A DNA stretch of 64,000 nt from Leucobacter aridicollis (GCF_024399335.1 NZ_CP075339.1:62001-126000), one strand, 5' to 3'. Counted from the first letter of the stretch, positions 51,255 to 60,471 are shown. Notes: a model not told the origin generated them from the sequence alone. A program made the numbers and translations.

Positions 51255-52592
51255 TTGGTGCGGGTACTTGACCCCCAATCGCTTGGAATTCAAGACGACA
51301 CTCGCACTCGCGGGTCCATTGCCCTCGTCGACTGCGTATCTTTCTACGCCTCATGCGAGCGCGTCTTTGAGCCAGCGCTCGACGGCCGCCCCATCATCGT
51401 GCTCTCCAACAACGACGGCTGCGTCGTCGCAGCCTCGCCCGAGGCGAAACAGATCGACCCCGACATCATGGGCAAACCGTGGTTCAAGATCGAAGCCTGG
51501 TCACGCATGGCCGGCGTCGTCGCCCGCTCAAGCAACTACGAGTTGTATGGATCCTTGTCGGCGCGCGTCATGGCAATCATCGGGAAGCACTCGGCCTGGC
51601 AAGAGGTGTACTCCATCGACGAATCCTTCATCGGTCTCACCGGTGAAGGATTCGAGCTCATCGCGACCGGTCAACGCATCCGGTCAGAAGTCATGCAGTC
51701 CACCGGCGTGCCAGTCCGGGTTGCGATCGGCGCCACCAAGACCCTGGCAAAAGTCGCGGCCCTCGGAATCAAGCGCACCCCGGAAATGAATGGTGTCTGC
51801 GACTTCAGCGCGTACACACCCGCGCAGCAGTCACGCATTCTCGCGTCGATCCCCGTCACGGATCTCTGGGGTGTTGCGTCACGCACTGGGAAGAAACTCG
51901 CAGCGCTCGGGATCTTCACCGCGAAAGATCTCCGAGACGCCGATGCCGCGCGGATCCGCAAACGCTTCTCCGTCGTGCTCGCCCGCACCGTGCTCGAGCT
52001 ACGCGGGATCCCCTGCATCGAACTCGAAATGCAGCCACCCGCCCAGAAAGAACAACTGATCTTCTCCAGATCGTTCTCGAGGAAACTCACCAAGCCTGAC
52101 GAAATGGCGCAGGTCACCGCCATGTACGCCCAGCGAGTCGGGCAACGCCTCCGAAAGCAGGGCTCGCTCGCCGGCATGATGCAGGTCTGGGCCGCGACCG
52201 GGTGGGCCGACGAGGGCACGCCCCCACACAGCACGAGCGTGACCGTGCGACTTCCCGCGCCGACGGATGATCCGATCGAGCTCGCGAGAGCGGCAGCGTT
52301 CATCCTCCCCAAGCTTTTCCCCAAAGAACTGCCCGGTGTGAGGTATGCGCGCCTCGGCGTCGTCCTGAACGACCTTCGCCCTGCGGCATCCACTCCAATG
52401 CTTGACCTCTTCAGCGCTGACGATCGCGAGCTCGGGGCAACGCTCGACGGCATCACCCAGAAACTCGGACGCGACGCGATCGGCGTCGGCGTCGGAGGAT
52501 TGAAAACCCCGCCCGGTTGGGAGATGAAACGAGCAATGCTGTCCAAGCGGGCAACAACCGAATGGGACGAACTGTGTGAGGCGGCCGCGTAA
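51255..52592 (+). CDS. umuC: UmuC-like Y-family DNA polymerase (Pol V subunit)
   Basis: A 445-residue translesion polymerase. Catalytic acids are D26 (LVDCVSFYASCERVFEP) and D122/E123 (YSIDESFIGL); LSNNDGCVVA is the fingers motif. PMLDLF near residues 379-384 fits a beta-clamp motif. The start is TTG 51255 or GTG 51258, both just after the previous stop. With UmuD it would let the element or host copy past DNA damage, with a rise in mutation. Confidence 0.92.
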   Translation: MVRVLDPQSLGIQDDTRTRGSIALVDCVSFYASCERVFEPALDGRPIIVLSNNDGCVVAASPEAKQIDPDIMGKPWFKIEAWSRMAGVVARSSNYELYGSLSARVMAIIGKHSAWQEVYSIDESFIGLTGEGFELIATGQRIRSEVMQSTGVPVRVAIGATKTLAKVAALGIKRTPEMNGVCDFSAYTPAQQSRILASIPVTDLWGVASRTGKKLAALGIFTAKDLRDADAARIRKRFSVVLARTVLELRGIPCIELEMQPPAQKEQLIFSRSFSRKLTKPDEMAQVTAMYAQRVGQRLRKQGSLAGMMQVWAATGWADEGTPPHSTSVTVRLPAPTDDPIELARAAAFILPKLFPKELPGVRYARLGVVLNDLRPAASTPMLDLFSADDRELGATLDGITQKLGRDAIGVGVGGLKTPPGWEMKRAMLSKRATTEWDELCEAAA

Positions 52593-52609
52593 CCTTCAAG
52601 GGTGAAACG

Positions 52610-52647
52610 GCGGGCAACTTGCCAGTCCAAGATGTAGGCAAGCCCGC
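52610..52647 (+). terminator. Hairpin after umuC
   Basis: GCGGGC ... GCCCGC with an inner TTGCC/GGCAA helix and a three-base bulge, directly downstream of the umuC stop. No U-tract. Confidence 0.5.
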
Positions 52648-52882
52648 TTCGCGGTCTTGCGGAAAAGCGAGGGCTTGGTGACGTCCGTAGTCATCGACGT
52701 GTGCACGATGCCGAGATTCGCTGAGCCTGAAATTGGGGTGCGGGAATCATTGACGCCGCGAAACAGATGATCGAGAGTCAGCGGACGAAGAGGAGGCCTT
52801 AGCGGCTGAGCTCTCGCGAGCGAGAGGCGCCTTGAAGGGCGACTGGTCGTTGTCCTGACGCGGACAGTGAATGCAGTACGGG

Positions 52883-53581
52883 TTACGAACTCGCGGGAAG
52901 GAGGAGCTCTGGCCCGTCGCCGCGCAGAGGCGCGACCTCGTACTCGCGCAACTGCATGCTCAACGGCATAGACGCCTCAGCCACCGCGTCGAGAAGGAGC
53001 TGATCGCCAACGGTACCTGGGTCGAGCCAATCGCCAAGCAGCTCATCGGCAAGGAAGACCGGCATTCGGTCATGCAGCGGCTCCATCACCCCAGCGGACG
53101 CTCGAGTGAGTATCGTCGCGGTCAAATGCCATCCCTCATCATCGCCCGCGTCGGGCTCGTGCCACCACGAGTACAGCCCTGCCATGGGAATGATCGGGTC
53201 AGGGCCGAAGATCGCGTGCGGGATCCTCGAAGACTTCGGACCAGTCCACTCGTAGAACCCTGTCACCGGAATCACGCACCGCCGGTTCTTCACCGACGCT
53301 TTGAACGACGCCTTCTCAGCCGCTGTCTCGGAGCGCGCGTTGAAAGTCGGAAACTTGGTCTTGAGCTCCTTTGACCAGATCGGCACGAGCGACCAGTATG
53401 CGTACTCGAGGCGTTTCGTGCCGTCCTTGTGATCCGTAAACGCTGCAGGGATCGGCTGCGTCGGCTTGAGGTTCCAGGACGGCTCGTAGCCGGCGGGGCG
53501 CTCCCGCATCCAGTCAGCGAGCTCGCTGCCACTCGCGACCGCCATGTTCTCGTCGTAGTCGACGATGACTCTCCCACACAT
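52883..53581 (-). CDS. SRAP/HMCES (YedK-like) abasic-site protein
   Basis: A 232-residue SRAP protein: catalytic Cys2 in MCGRV, NARSETAAEK, CVIPVTGFYEW and HDRMPV with the conserved His. These proteins link themselves to abasic sites in single-stranded DNA and protect them from cleavage. Convergent with umuC, it adds a second damage-tolerance activity to the same element. No SOS box is seen before it. Confidence 0.9.
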   Translation of the reverse strand: MCGRVIVDYDENMAVASGSELADWMRERPAGYEPSWNLKPTQPIPAAFTDHKDGTKRLEYAYWSLVPIWSKELKTKFPTFNARSETAAEKASFKASVKNRRCVIPVTGFYEWTGPKSSRIPHAIFGPDPIIPMAGLYSWWHEPDAGDDEGWHLTATILTRASAGVMEPLHDRMPVFLADELLGDWLDPGTVGDQLLLDAVAEASMPLSMQLREYEVAPLRGDGPELLLPASS

Positions 53582-53672
53582 GTCACCAGGCTACGTCGAT
53601 ACGTGGCGGACGGAAACCCTGAGTATCGCGCGACCCGCGTCGTAGGCCTGCAGCGACGGGATCGCCGGGGGA

Positions 53673-53948
53673 TTAGACAGTTTGAACATGCAGCATCGTC
53701 CATCCCTCGGGGACAAGTGCTGCAAGCTCGTCCCGGGTCGCTGCGGAGATCTCCTGTGTCTTGTCTCGACGGTGGTAGGTGCCTACTGCGGTGATCGTGC
53801 CCCCGGTTGCCGTCATCTTCACTGGAGCTTTCACGAGCTCAAATCCATCAGGGCGCTGCTCAGCGAGCTGTGAATGCACCTCCTCGAGCGACTCCCCGGC
53901 CACCTCAACCTCACGGACTTCCACCTGACGAATCGTCGCACGCAACAT
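53673..53948 (-). CDS. Unknown small protein
   Basis: A 91-residue mixed alpha/beta protein (VEVREVEVAGESLEEVHSQL; EGWTMLHVQTV). The ATG giving MLRATIR is chosen; upstream codons run into the structured repeat. The family is not recognised. Confidence 0.55.
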   Translation of the reverse strand: MLRATIRQVEVREVEVAGESLEEVHSQLAEQRPDGFELVKAPVKMTATGGTITAVGTYHRRDKTQEISAATRDELAALVPEGWTMLHVQTV

Positions 53949-53999
53949 AACCCTGAGGATACCGGCTCGGCGCCGCACATCCCCGGGCCTCGGCAGAGT

Positions 54000-54355
54000 C
54001 CGGCTGCGCACCACGCGAGGGGGCAGGGCCCCCTCCCGCACCCCCTCACACCGCTTCGCGGAAGGCATCCGCTCCGCTCCTGCCAGAAGGTCACGCGCTC
54101 CGCGCGCGGCTCAGCAGGCTGCGCCTGCAATCCTTTTGCCGGGAAGCAAGCGACAGGATAGCGCCGCTCCGCCTCCACGCCAGCCGGCCGGGGATCTCTT
54201 CCGCAAGCTCCAGAGTTCTCCCGGGCGTCGCAGTCTCGCTCGTCTTCCGCTGCGCTTCAGCCGCGCGGTGTCTGCTCCTCCTGCTGGCGTTCCGGCTTCG
54301 CGTCACTGTCGGCGATTCTCGCCTCCCCGGCAAAAAGAAATCAGGGGGAGGAAAC
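54000..54355 (+). ncRNA. Hairpin-rich repeated leader, copy A (before parB)
   Basis: This is a noncoding 355-bp block with many short hairpins of 3-base loops (CCGC-TTC-GCGG at 54051-54061; GCAGGC-TGC-GCCTGC at 54114-54128). It is about 80-85% alike by eye to 55795-56155. The hairpin at 54114 is kept in the other copy with different paired bases. It ends with CCTCCCC/GGGGAGG arms shortly before the parB-like gene. It is a candidate structured leader RNA; a DNA-level role cannot be excluded. Confidence 0.5.
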
Positions 54356-54388
54356 AACACGAGAAACACTCACAGAAAGAGACACACA

Positions 54389-55741
54389 ATGACTTCCACG
54401 ACCACCCCCGGAATCATCGAACACCTTGACCCGGCCACCCTGCTACTTGAAACGAACGTCCGAACGGACACCGCGATCAGCGACGCATTCCTTGAAAGCA
54501 TCAAACAACTCGGAGTGCTCACCCCAATCCTGGGCCACCGCGTCGCCGACGGCACCGTGCAAGTACGTGCAGGCCAGCGGCGGACCACCGCAGCAATCCA
54601 GGTGGGCCTGGCAACCGTGCCCGTCTACGTCGTCAACGCTGCAGGCGCAGAAGCAGAGCGCATCATCGAGCAGCTCATCGAGAACGAGCAGCGCACCGAA
54701 CTCACTGAAACTGATCGGATCGAGGCATGGAAGCAGCTCGAATTTGAGGGCCTCAGCGTCGCTCAGATCGCCAAACGCACCGGCACCAAGCGCGACCGAG
54801 TAAAGACCGGGCTGAACGTCGCGAAAGCCGAAACCGGTGCGGCACTAGTCGACCAAGGCGTCACCCTCGACCAGGCAGCAATCCTGATCGAATTCGCCGA
54901 CGATGCCGAACTCACCGAAGAACTCACCGGCGCCGCCGTCAACGACCCGGACTACTTCCCGCACGCCGTCGAACGAGCACGACGCGACCGGCAAGAACGC
55001 ATCGCCGCGCAGCCACACATCGACGCCGCGCGCGCAGCGGGCTACGAGATCCTTGAAGAAATCGGGTACTACGACGAAAGCCCGTACCCGCTGCACATTC
55101 TCCTGACCGCAACCGGAGAAACGGTGCGAAAGAGCGACGTGGAAGGCAAAGAAGGGATCGCTGTCTACATTCGTTGCTGGAACGGCGAACCTAGCATCCG
55201 CTACTACGTCACCGACCCCACAGCACATGGGTTCACCATCAACAACCAGTACGGCGGCCGCCCGGCCAAGGGGCCGATGACTGATGACCAGAAGTCCGAG
55301 CGCAAGCAGCTCATCGAGAACAACAAAGCATGGGATGCCGCCGAAACTGTCCGCCGTGAGTGGCTCGCCCAGTTCCTGTCACGAAAGGCGCTCCCCAAGA
55401 ACACGGTCAACCTGGCCGCGTGGGCGCTCACGGAGAACATCTACTCGGTCGCGAACAACCTCAGCGACGGGCGCACGCTGGCCTGCGAACTCCTGGGCGT
55501 CAAGTCAGCCGGGAACCACCTCGCCGCACAGCCAGGAAAGGCCGGGAACGTGCTCCTCGCCGCAGTGATCGCGACACTCGAAAAGTCCACAAGCAGGCAG
55601 TCCTGGCGCTACCCCGACGAGCATGTCGCGCACTACCTTGCCCAGGTCGCGGACTGGGGATACCCGCTCAGCCCAGTCGAGAAAATCGCAGCCAAGATCA
55701 CTGACGAGACCGCAGACGAGCCGGACGTAGCCCAGCAGTAA
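54389..55741 (+). CDS. ParB-like partition/nuclease-fold protein
   Basis: A 450-residue protein. The N-terminal ParB domain has GHRVADGTVQVRAGQRRTTAA (the GERR-type box), followed by a helix-turn-helix (SVAQIAKRTGTKRDRVKTGL) and a long C-terminal part without recognised homology. No ParA lies next to it. On an element it may support partition of a circular form or regulate genes. It starts after AGAAAGAGA. Confidence 0.82.
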   Translation: MTSTTTPGIIEHLDPATLLLETNVRTDTAISDAFLESIKQLGVLTPILGHRVADGTVQVRAGQRRTTAAIQVGLATVPVYVVNAAGAEAERIIEQLIENEQRTELTETDRIEAWKQLEFEGLSVAQIAKRTGTKRDRVKTGLNVAKAETGAALVDQGVTLDQAAILIEFADDAELTEELTGAAVNDPDYFPHAVERARRDRQERIAAQPHIDAARAAGYEILEEIGYYDESPYPLHILLTATGETVRKSDVEGKEGIAVYIRCWNGEPSIRYYVTDPTAHGFTINNQYGGRPAKGPMTDDQKSERKQLIENNKAWDAAETVRREWLAQFLSRKALPKNTVNLAAWALTENIYSVANNLSDGRTLACELLGVKSAGNHLAAQPGKAGNVLLAAVIATLEKSTSRQSWRYPDEHVAHYLAQVADWGYPLSPVEKIAAKITDETADEPDVAQQ

Positions 55742-55794
55742 CCCGCCCGCAAAGCCCGGTGCTCACACAGTCACGTGGGCACCAGGCCAGGCCC

Positions 55795-56155
55795 GGCAGT
55801 GCGGCTTCGCCCCACGCGAGAGGGGCACAGCCCCCTCGCACACCCCCAGTGTTCCGCTTCGCGGGAGGCATCCGCTTCGCTCTTGCCAGAAGGACACGCG
55901 CTCCGCGCGCGGCTGAACCGGGCTACGCCCGGATTCCTTTTGCCGGGAAGCAAGCGACAGGGTAGCGCCGCTACGCCTCCACACCAGCTGGCCGGCCGAT
56001 CGGTTCCGCTTCGCTTCATCGATAGTCCGGGCGTCGCAGTCTCGCCCGTCTTCCGCTGCGCTCCAGCCGTGCGGGCCCACTCCTCCTGCTGGCGTTCCGG
56101 CTCCGCGTCACTGTCGGCGATTCTCGCCTCCCCGGCAAAAAGAAATCAGAGGGAG
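55795..56155 (+). ncRNA. Hairpin-rich repeated leader, copy B (before nrdH)
   Basis: This is the second copy of the block. Hairpin CCGGGC-TAC-GCCCGG (55918-55932) replaces GCAGGC-TGC-GCCTGC of copy A with two compensated pair changes. GTAGC-GCC-GCTAC is another small hairpin. The last 60 bp (ACTGTCGGCGATTCTCGCC, then AAAAAGAAATCAG) are nearly unchanged. It lies between the parB-like gene and nrdH. Confidence 0.5.
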
Positions 56156-56218
56156 GAGAAACACACAGACTGCGCGGCACCAAACATCACAGCAGTAGAG
56201 ACACACCGGAGGAACATC

Positions 56219-56470
56219 ATGAACGACAACACCAACCAGAACACTGACGTACTGGTCACCGTCTACTCCAAGCCTTCCTGCGTGCAGTGCACCGCAACCT
56301 ACCGCGCGCTCGATACCAAGGGCATCGCCTATGAGGTCGTCGACCTTTCAGAAGACGACGCCGCGCTCGCACTCGTACAGGAACTCGGCTACATGCAGGC
56401 CCCCGTCGTCGTCGCAGGCTCCGTCCACTGGTCAGGGTTTCGTCCCGACAAGATCCAGGGCCTCGCGTAA
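56219..56470 (+). CDS. nrdH: NrdH-type glutaredoxin
   Basis: An 83-residue thioredoxin-fold protein. CVQC (C21, C24), the NrdH-like QAPVVV and the C-terminal HWSGFRPDKI identify NrdH, the electron donor of class Ib ribonucleotide reductase. The reductase genes nrdIEF are not present here, so it is an orphan that may work with the host enzyme. CGGAGGAAC precedes the ATG. Confidence 0.9.
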   Translation: MNDNTNQNTDVLVTVYSKPSCVQCTATYRALDTKGIAYEVVDLSEDDAALALVQELGYMQAPVVVAGSVHWSGFRPDKIQGLA

Positions 56471-56475
56471 GGAGC

Positions 56476-56790
56476 ATGAGCATGTACACACAGTCGCTTG
56501 AACCCGGCACGATCCAGACCCTGCTCTTTGGCCGTGACGGACGCCCCGTCACAGGAGAACACCGCAGCTTCTATGAAGCGACAAGCCCACAGGTCAGCCT
56601 CAAATTCGGGACCATCCCCGGCCACGAAATGCACGTCGTCATCGCGAACGGCGCATACATCGTCGTCACCAGGTCACGCTCGTCATCCCGGCCCTTCTAC
56701 GTCCAAGACCGCATTGTCGACAGCCTCCACGCAGGCATCGATTACATCCAGAGATGGCTCCCGAAAGACGCAGCTTCGTTTTCCGGTTGA
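56476..56790 (+). CDS. Unknown protein after nrdH
   Basis: A 104-residue beta-rich protein (SLKFGTIPGHEMHVVIANGAY, then a Ser/Arg run and DRIVDSLHAGIDYIQRWL). It starts 5 bp after nrdH, so it is probably co-transcribed. Family unknown. Confidence 0.6.
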   Translation: MSMYTQSLEPGTIQTLLFGRDGRPVTGEHRSFYEATSPQVSLKFGTIPGHEMHVVIANGAYIVVTRSRSSSRPFYVQDRIVDSLHAGIDYIQRWLPKDAASFSG

Positions 56791-57001
56791 GAGCCGGCCT
56801 CCCCGTCGACGGAACCAAACAGTCTTTCGATCCCGAGCACCCCATCCCACCTGGAAGGACATTCAAATGCAAACTTTTGGCCCATCGTGCACACCACGCC
56901 TCACGAGCTCAGTAAGGTCCCGATTCTCTGCATAGGCGCAGTGGAACAGGACAATTCTGAACGCCGCATGGCCGAGCGCGATACCCAGAGTGAGGAACGA
57001 A

Positions 57002-57361
57002 GTGGCAAGTATTGATGACAAGGTGGAGGCGCTCAATTTCAGAGCGCAAACCACAAGGACGGCCGAGCAGATCGCTCAGCTGCTTTCAGACGCGGCCGAG
57101 GTCGGAGGGACCATCGCGATCACCCGGGTGGGCTCCGGCATGTACCGGGGTTCAGTGCAGAACTTGGTGCGCGTCGAGCAAGCCGAATTCACGGTGAAAC
57201 TCACGAAGGCCGCAGGCGGAGCCGTGTACGACGTCCGTTTCACCGTCGACGACTACCTGCGCGCTCGCTCCGTGATTGGGTTCACCCCTGTCTCGCCCTG
57301 GCGCGCGCCGGCATACGAGCCGCTGCGTACCTTCGCCGAGCGACTGCAGAACGGACTGTAG
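57002..57361 (+). CDS. Unknown protein
   Basis: A 119-residue protein with a helical start (DDKVEALNFRAQTTRTAEQIAQLL) and a beta-rich remainder. GTG start after AGGAAC. No family recognised. Confidence 0.55.
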   Translation: MASIDDKVEALNFRAQTTRTAEQIAQLLSDAAEVGGTIAITRVGSGMYRGSVQNLVRVEQAEFTVKLTKAAGGAVYDVRFTVDDYLRARSVIGFTPVSPWRAPAYEPLRTFAERLQNGL

Positions 57362-57455
57362 GCGAACTGATCATGACCGGCTCCCGAAAGCGGAGTTCCA
57401 TCCAACGCCTGCGGTTCGGACGCACCCCAACCGCCACCAACGAACAGGACCCCTC

Positions 57456-57782
57456 ATGAACACTCTCAACACCCGTCAGAGAATCACCGCATTCATCGAC
57501 CTTGCCCAAGCCCTGATCGAAGCTATCGAAACCGAACAGGCGACACCCCTCAAAATCGGTACACCCGCATACCAGGGCAACTGCCGGCACCACCCAGCCG
57601 CATTCTTCCCGCTCCGCGCCACACGCTCCGGTGCCAGCGAAGACACCGCGAGCCACAGCCACACGGCCGGCAGCCACTACGTCGAGATCACGCAGATCCC
57701 TAACTGGGACCACGGCCTCACACGGGACGAGATCGACGACCTCACCACACCGCTCACAGTAGAAAGCAGGACCCACGAATGA
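57456..57782 (+). CDS. Unknown protein, coupled to the next gene
   Basis: A 108-residue protein: an N-terminal helix (ITAFIDLAQALIEAIETEQ), then a His-rich middle (CRHHPAAFF, SHSHTAGSHY). The stop overlaps the next start (ATGA). Family unknown. Confidence 0.55.
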   Translation: MNTLNTRQRITAFIDLAQALIEAIETEQATPLKIGTPAYQGNCRHHPAAFFPLRATRSGASEDTASHSHTAGSHYVEITQIPNWDHGLTRDEIDDLTTPLTVESRTHE

Positions 57783-58468
57783 CTCAGAACCCCACTCCCT
57801 ACGACAACGGCACAAGACTGGAACCAAAAACCTGGGTCCAAGACGGGACTGCCGGCAGCGACGACCCAAGACCAGCAACACTTGACGACTACGGCCGCGT
57901 CGACTTCGACAACGACGAAGGCGCAACCGAACTCACCGTCTGGGCGATCCCCACCGAAGACGGCATCGTCCTCCGCGTTGACTCCATGAGCGACACCCCC
58001 ATCACGATCGAGACCGAAGCCGACCGGCTCACACGCGAGACACAGGTCGCATCCCTCCACGACAAGCTCGAAGCTCTCGCCGCGGAAGCACATGACTACG
58101 TCACGTGGGATGACGAAGGAGATCCCTCAGCGTTTTCCCCCGGACACTACGAACTCGCGTCATTCGACCCAGAAGGCGAGCAGTTCTACGTTGAGCTCAC
58201 CTACACCGGTACGAACCCATACGAGGACGAAGCCGCAGTTCCCACCGGCGCCACCTGGCACACACGTTCCCTCGAGTGCGACGGACACGGCTCCCGCCGC
58301 CAGCTCTACTCTCCTAACACCTCAGTTCCCATCAGCGAGGCCGAGACCGTGGTAGCTGCAGCCAGAGAATGGGTGACCGCGGTTGCAAACAAGCACACCC
58401 AATACGTCCACACGCAGACTCCGCCGCAGTACATTGACGTGCGCGTCACCGGCCCCGGCCTGAGCTGA
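57779..58468 (+). CDS. Unknown acidic protein
   Basis: A 229-residue, strongly acidic protein with two similar beta-rich parts (ATELTVWAIPTEDGIVLRVD; PEGEQFYVELTYTG). It lies 6 bp before the nuclease gene in the same run. Strong acidity may mean DNA mimicry, but this is a guess. Confidence 0.55.
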   Translation: MTQNPTPYDNGTRLEPKTWVQDGTAGSDDPRPATLDDYGRVDFDNDEGATELTVWAIPTEDGIVLRVDSMSDTPITIETEADRLTRETQVASLHDKLEALAAEAHDYVTWDDEGDPSAFSPGHYELASFDPEGEQFYVELTYTGTNPYEDEAAVPTGATWHTRSLECDGHGSRRQLYSPNTSVPISEAETVVAAAREWVTAVANKHTQYVHTQTPPQYIDVRVTGPGLS

Positions 58469-58474
58469 CTGGCC

Positions 58475-59035
58475 ATGGCAGCATTCAAAAGAGGCAGAGC
58501 CCGAATCGCGGCCGCGATCGTCACGTTCGGCGTCCTGATTACTTGCGCCCACGTGCTCGCCCTGCAAGACGACCCGCACTCACGAACAGAAACCCGAGCC
58601 CCAGCACGCGTCGGCGAGATCGCGACCGTTATCCGCGTCGTTGACGGGGACACCATCGTCGTCCAGCGCACCGGCACCAACGACACAGACCGCGTTAGGC
58701 TCATCGGCATCAACACGCCAGAGCTCGCCCACGGGACAGGGGCAGATGAGTGCTTCGCGGCCGAAGCGACAGCCATCCTCCAAGCCATGCTCCCGGAAGC
58801 GACCAAGATAGAACTCCGGAGAGATCCGACGCAACTCCAATCCGACAAGTACGGGCGCTTACTCCGACACGTCGACGCCGAAGACACCGGTACGAACATA
58901 GTCCTGGCCCTCCTCGAAGCAGGCGCCGGCCCCGAATACACATACGACAAGCCCTACGCCGGCCAGCCCGAGTACCGGGCCGCCGAAGCGAACGCCAAAA
59001 CGCACGCCACAGGCTACTGGGGCGCTTGCCAGTAA
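58475..59035 (+). CDS. Staphylococcal nuclease-like (thermonuclease) protein
   Basis: A 186-residue protein. One N-terminal hydrophobic segment (about residues 9-30) is followed by the SNase fold: VIRVVDGDTIVV (Ca-binding Asp), RVRLIGINTPE with the catalytic Arg/Glu, DKYGRLLRHV (second Arg). Probably membrane-anchored or secreted. It degrades DNA or RNA outside the cell. Confidence 0.85.
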   Translation: MAAFKRGRARIAAAIVTFGVLITCAHVLALQDDPHSRTETRAPARVGEIATVIRVVDGDTIVVQRTGTNDTDRVRLIGINTPELAHGTGADECFAAEATAILQAMLPEATKIELRRDPTQLQSDKYGRLLRHVDAEDTGTNIVLALLEAGAGPEYTYDKPYAGQPEYRAAEANAKTHATGYWGACQ

Positions 59036-59058
59036 CAACCCCATTGAAGGAGAACATC

Positions 59059-59505
59059 ATGAGCTACATCACACGCGTTGGAAACCTGGCCAGCGCCCCT
59101 ACCCTCCGCCACAGTGAAAACGGACCATACCTGTACGCACGGGTACTCGTCACCGACCGCATCAAACGAGACGGCAAGTGGGTAGACGGACCTCTCGTGC
59201 CATACGAAGTGCTCGTGAAGGGCTCATACGCGACGCATCTCAGCGAAACAGTGGAAACATGCGGCAACGTTCGCCTGCACTTCTCAGGCCGGTACTGGAC
59301 GGAGGAGTACCACCCAGCAGATGCGCCCGCGCGAATCGTGCACAAAGTGAGCGCTGACGAGGTATCTGTCTCGCTCCAGTTCACCGCAGTCACTGAAACC
59401 GGAAAGACAGAGACGCAGACCTCACCCGCTCTACTCCCATCAGATGCAGCCACTTCGCCTTGGGACACCGTCGCAGAGATCCGACGGGACCTCGAGGAAA
59501 GCTGA
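59059..59505 (+). CDS. Single-stranded DNA-binding protein (SSB-like)
   Basis: A 148-residue OB-fold protein: TRVGNLASAPTLRHSENGPYLYARVLV is the typical SSB start, and the C-terminus is acidic (RDLEES). It would protect element DNA during transfer or replication. ATG after GAAGGAGAAC. Confidence 0.78.
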   Translation: MSYITRVGNLASAPTLRHSENGPYLYARVLVTDRIKRDGKWVDGPLVPYEVLVKGSYATHLSETVETCGNVRLHFSGRYWTEEYHPADAPARIVHKVSADEVSVSLQFTAVTETGKTETQTSPALLPSDAATSPWDTVAEIRRDLEES

Positions 59506-59560
59506 CCCTGACTGACCCACGTTGTAGACCCCCATAGCGTGGGGCGAACCGCCTCAGAAC

Positions 59561-59608
59561 AGAATTCCCCGCTACCGGCACTGCCAGTAGCGGGGAATTC
59601 TTGTTGAA
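59561..59608 (+). terminator. Terminator after ssb
   Basis: A perfect 15-bp stem (59561-59575 with 59587-59601) with an 11-base loop, then TGTTG. It separates the plus-strand operon from the convergent minus-strand genes. Confidence 0.88.
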
Positions 59609-59625
59609 CGGGAGTGTAGGTGGAC

Positions 59626-60117
59626 TCAGTAGGGGTTCTCGGTTCCTTCTCCCACTTCCACCTGCCCGGGATCAGCAAGGATCTCTATGATCATGTCTCC
59701 GTTCTCGCGGTTATCGATCCACCATCGTGCAGCAGTGACGAGGCGTGCCGGCGCCAACACGTCGGCCTCGAACCTGTCCTCATCGAGAGCTCCTTCCTCG
59801 ACGAGCGAGGTGTATGCATCCCGGAGGAGTTCATACCGGACACGAAGCGCCCAGGAGATTTGTTTCGATGAGCCGATGAGAATTGGAAGCTGTGATCGTT
59901 CTTGATCCTCGAGAGCATGTTCCTCTAGCTCAGCGCGTTCAGTCTGGACTTCCTTGGAGAGCTTCCTGTCTTGTCGTTTCTTCCAGCATTCGGTACAGGG
60001 CTGGTTTGCGAGCCATGCAGCAAAGCCCGCGCGTTCGCCGGCGGGTTTGTCAGCAAGGTCTCGCTCCTGGGTGTGTCCGCATTTGTGCTGGACATTGAAC
60101 TGGGTAGGGACAGCCAT
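59626..60117 (-). CDS. Small zinc-binding unknown protein
   Basis: A 163-residue protein. N-terminal C13 and H15 (KCGH) and C41/C44 (PCTEC) suggest a zinc ribbon, followed by a charged helix (RAELEEHALEDQERSQL) and an acidic end. The ATG giving MAVPTQF is chosen; the longer frame enters the GGACA-rich gap. Common in actinobacterial elements as far as I can judge, function unknown. Confidence 0.6.
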   Translation of the reverse strand: MAVPTQFNVQHKCGHTQERDLADKPAGERAGFAAWLANQPCTECWKKRQDRKLSKEVQTERAELEEHALEDQERSQLPILIGSSKQISWALRVRYELLRDAYTSLVEEGALDEDRFEADVLAPARLVTAARWWIDNRENGDMIIEILADPGQVEVGEGTENPY

Positions 60118-60471
60118 GTGGGCTCCTTGGTGTCGTCGTATGAGGGGGGACACCCCGACGGGGTTCAACCGTCGATGATGTCCAGCGCGCAGGTCGCGAG
60201 TGCGACAGCGAATAGGACATGACGGGACAGCTGCGTGATGTCGGGGACATGCACCCTGTCCATCTGCGGTGGACAGGGTGCGGTGGGGACTGATGGACGT
60301 CTTGGCACTTGTCGTCCGTTTGGTTGCGATGCTGGGCAGTGGCAGATGTCTCGACACCTGGTGGTGTCTATCTGCTGCTGTCCAGCACCGCGTATTTGGG
60401 GAAGAGGGGGAGGACACGCGTTGTGTCCGAGGGAGTACCGGGGTGTCCAGGGCGAGGGGACACCCCGGGGG
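60118..60471. other. Noncoding gap rich in GGACA/TGTCC
   Basis: This 354-bp gap between two minus-strand genes holds about twelve GGACA or TGTCC words. Some form inverted pairs, for example TGTCC (60258-60262) with GGACA (60271-60275). No gene is seen. Confidence 0.6.

Noticed and set aside
54091..54429. Open frames inside the repeated leader (both strands, both copies)
   Set aside because: Arg/Pro/Ser-rich products that follow the hairpin sequence, without starts or codon bias; the changes between copies preserve pairing, not protein.
56867..56935. 22-codon micro-ORF after GGAAGGAC
   Set aside because: It has a fair ribosome site but is too short to support without conservation data.
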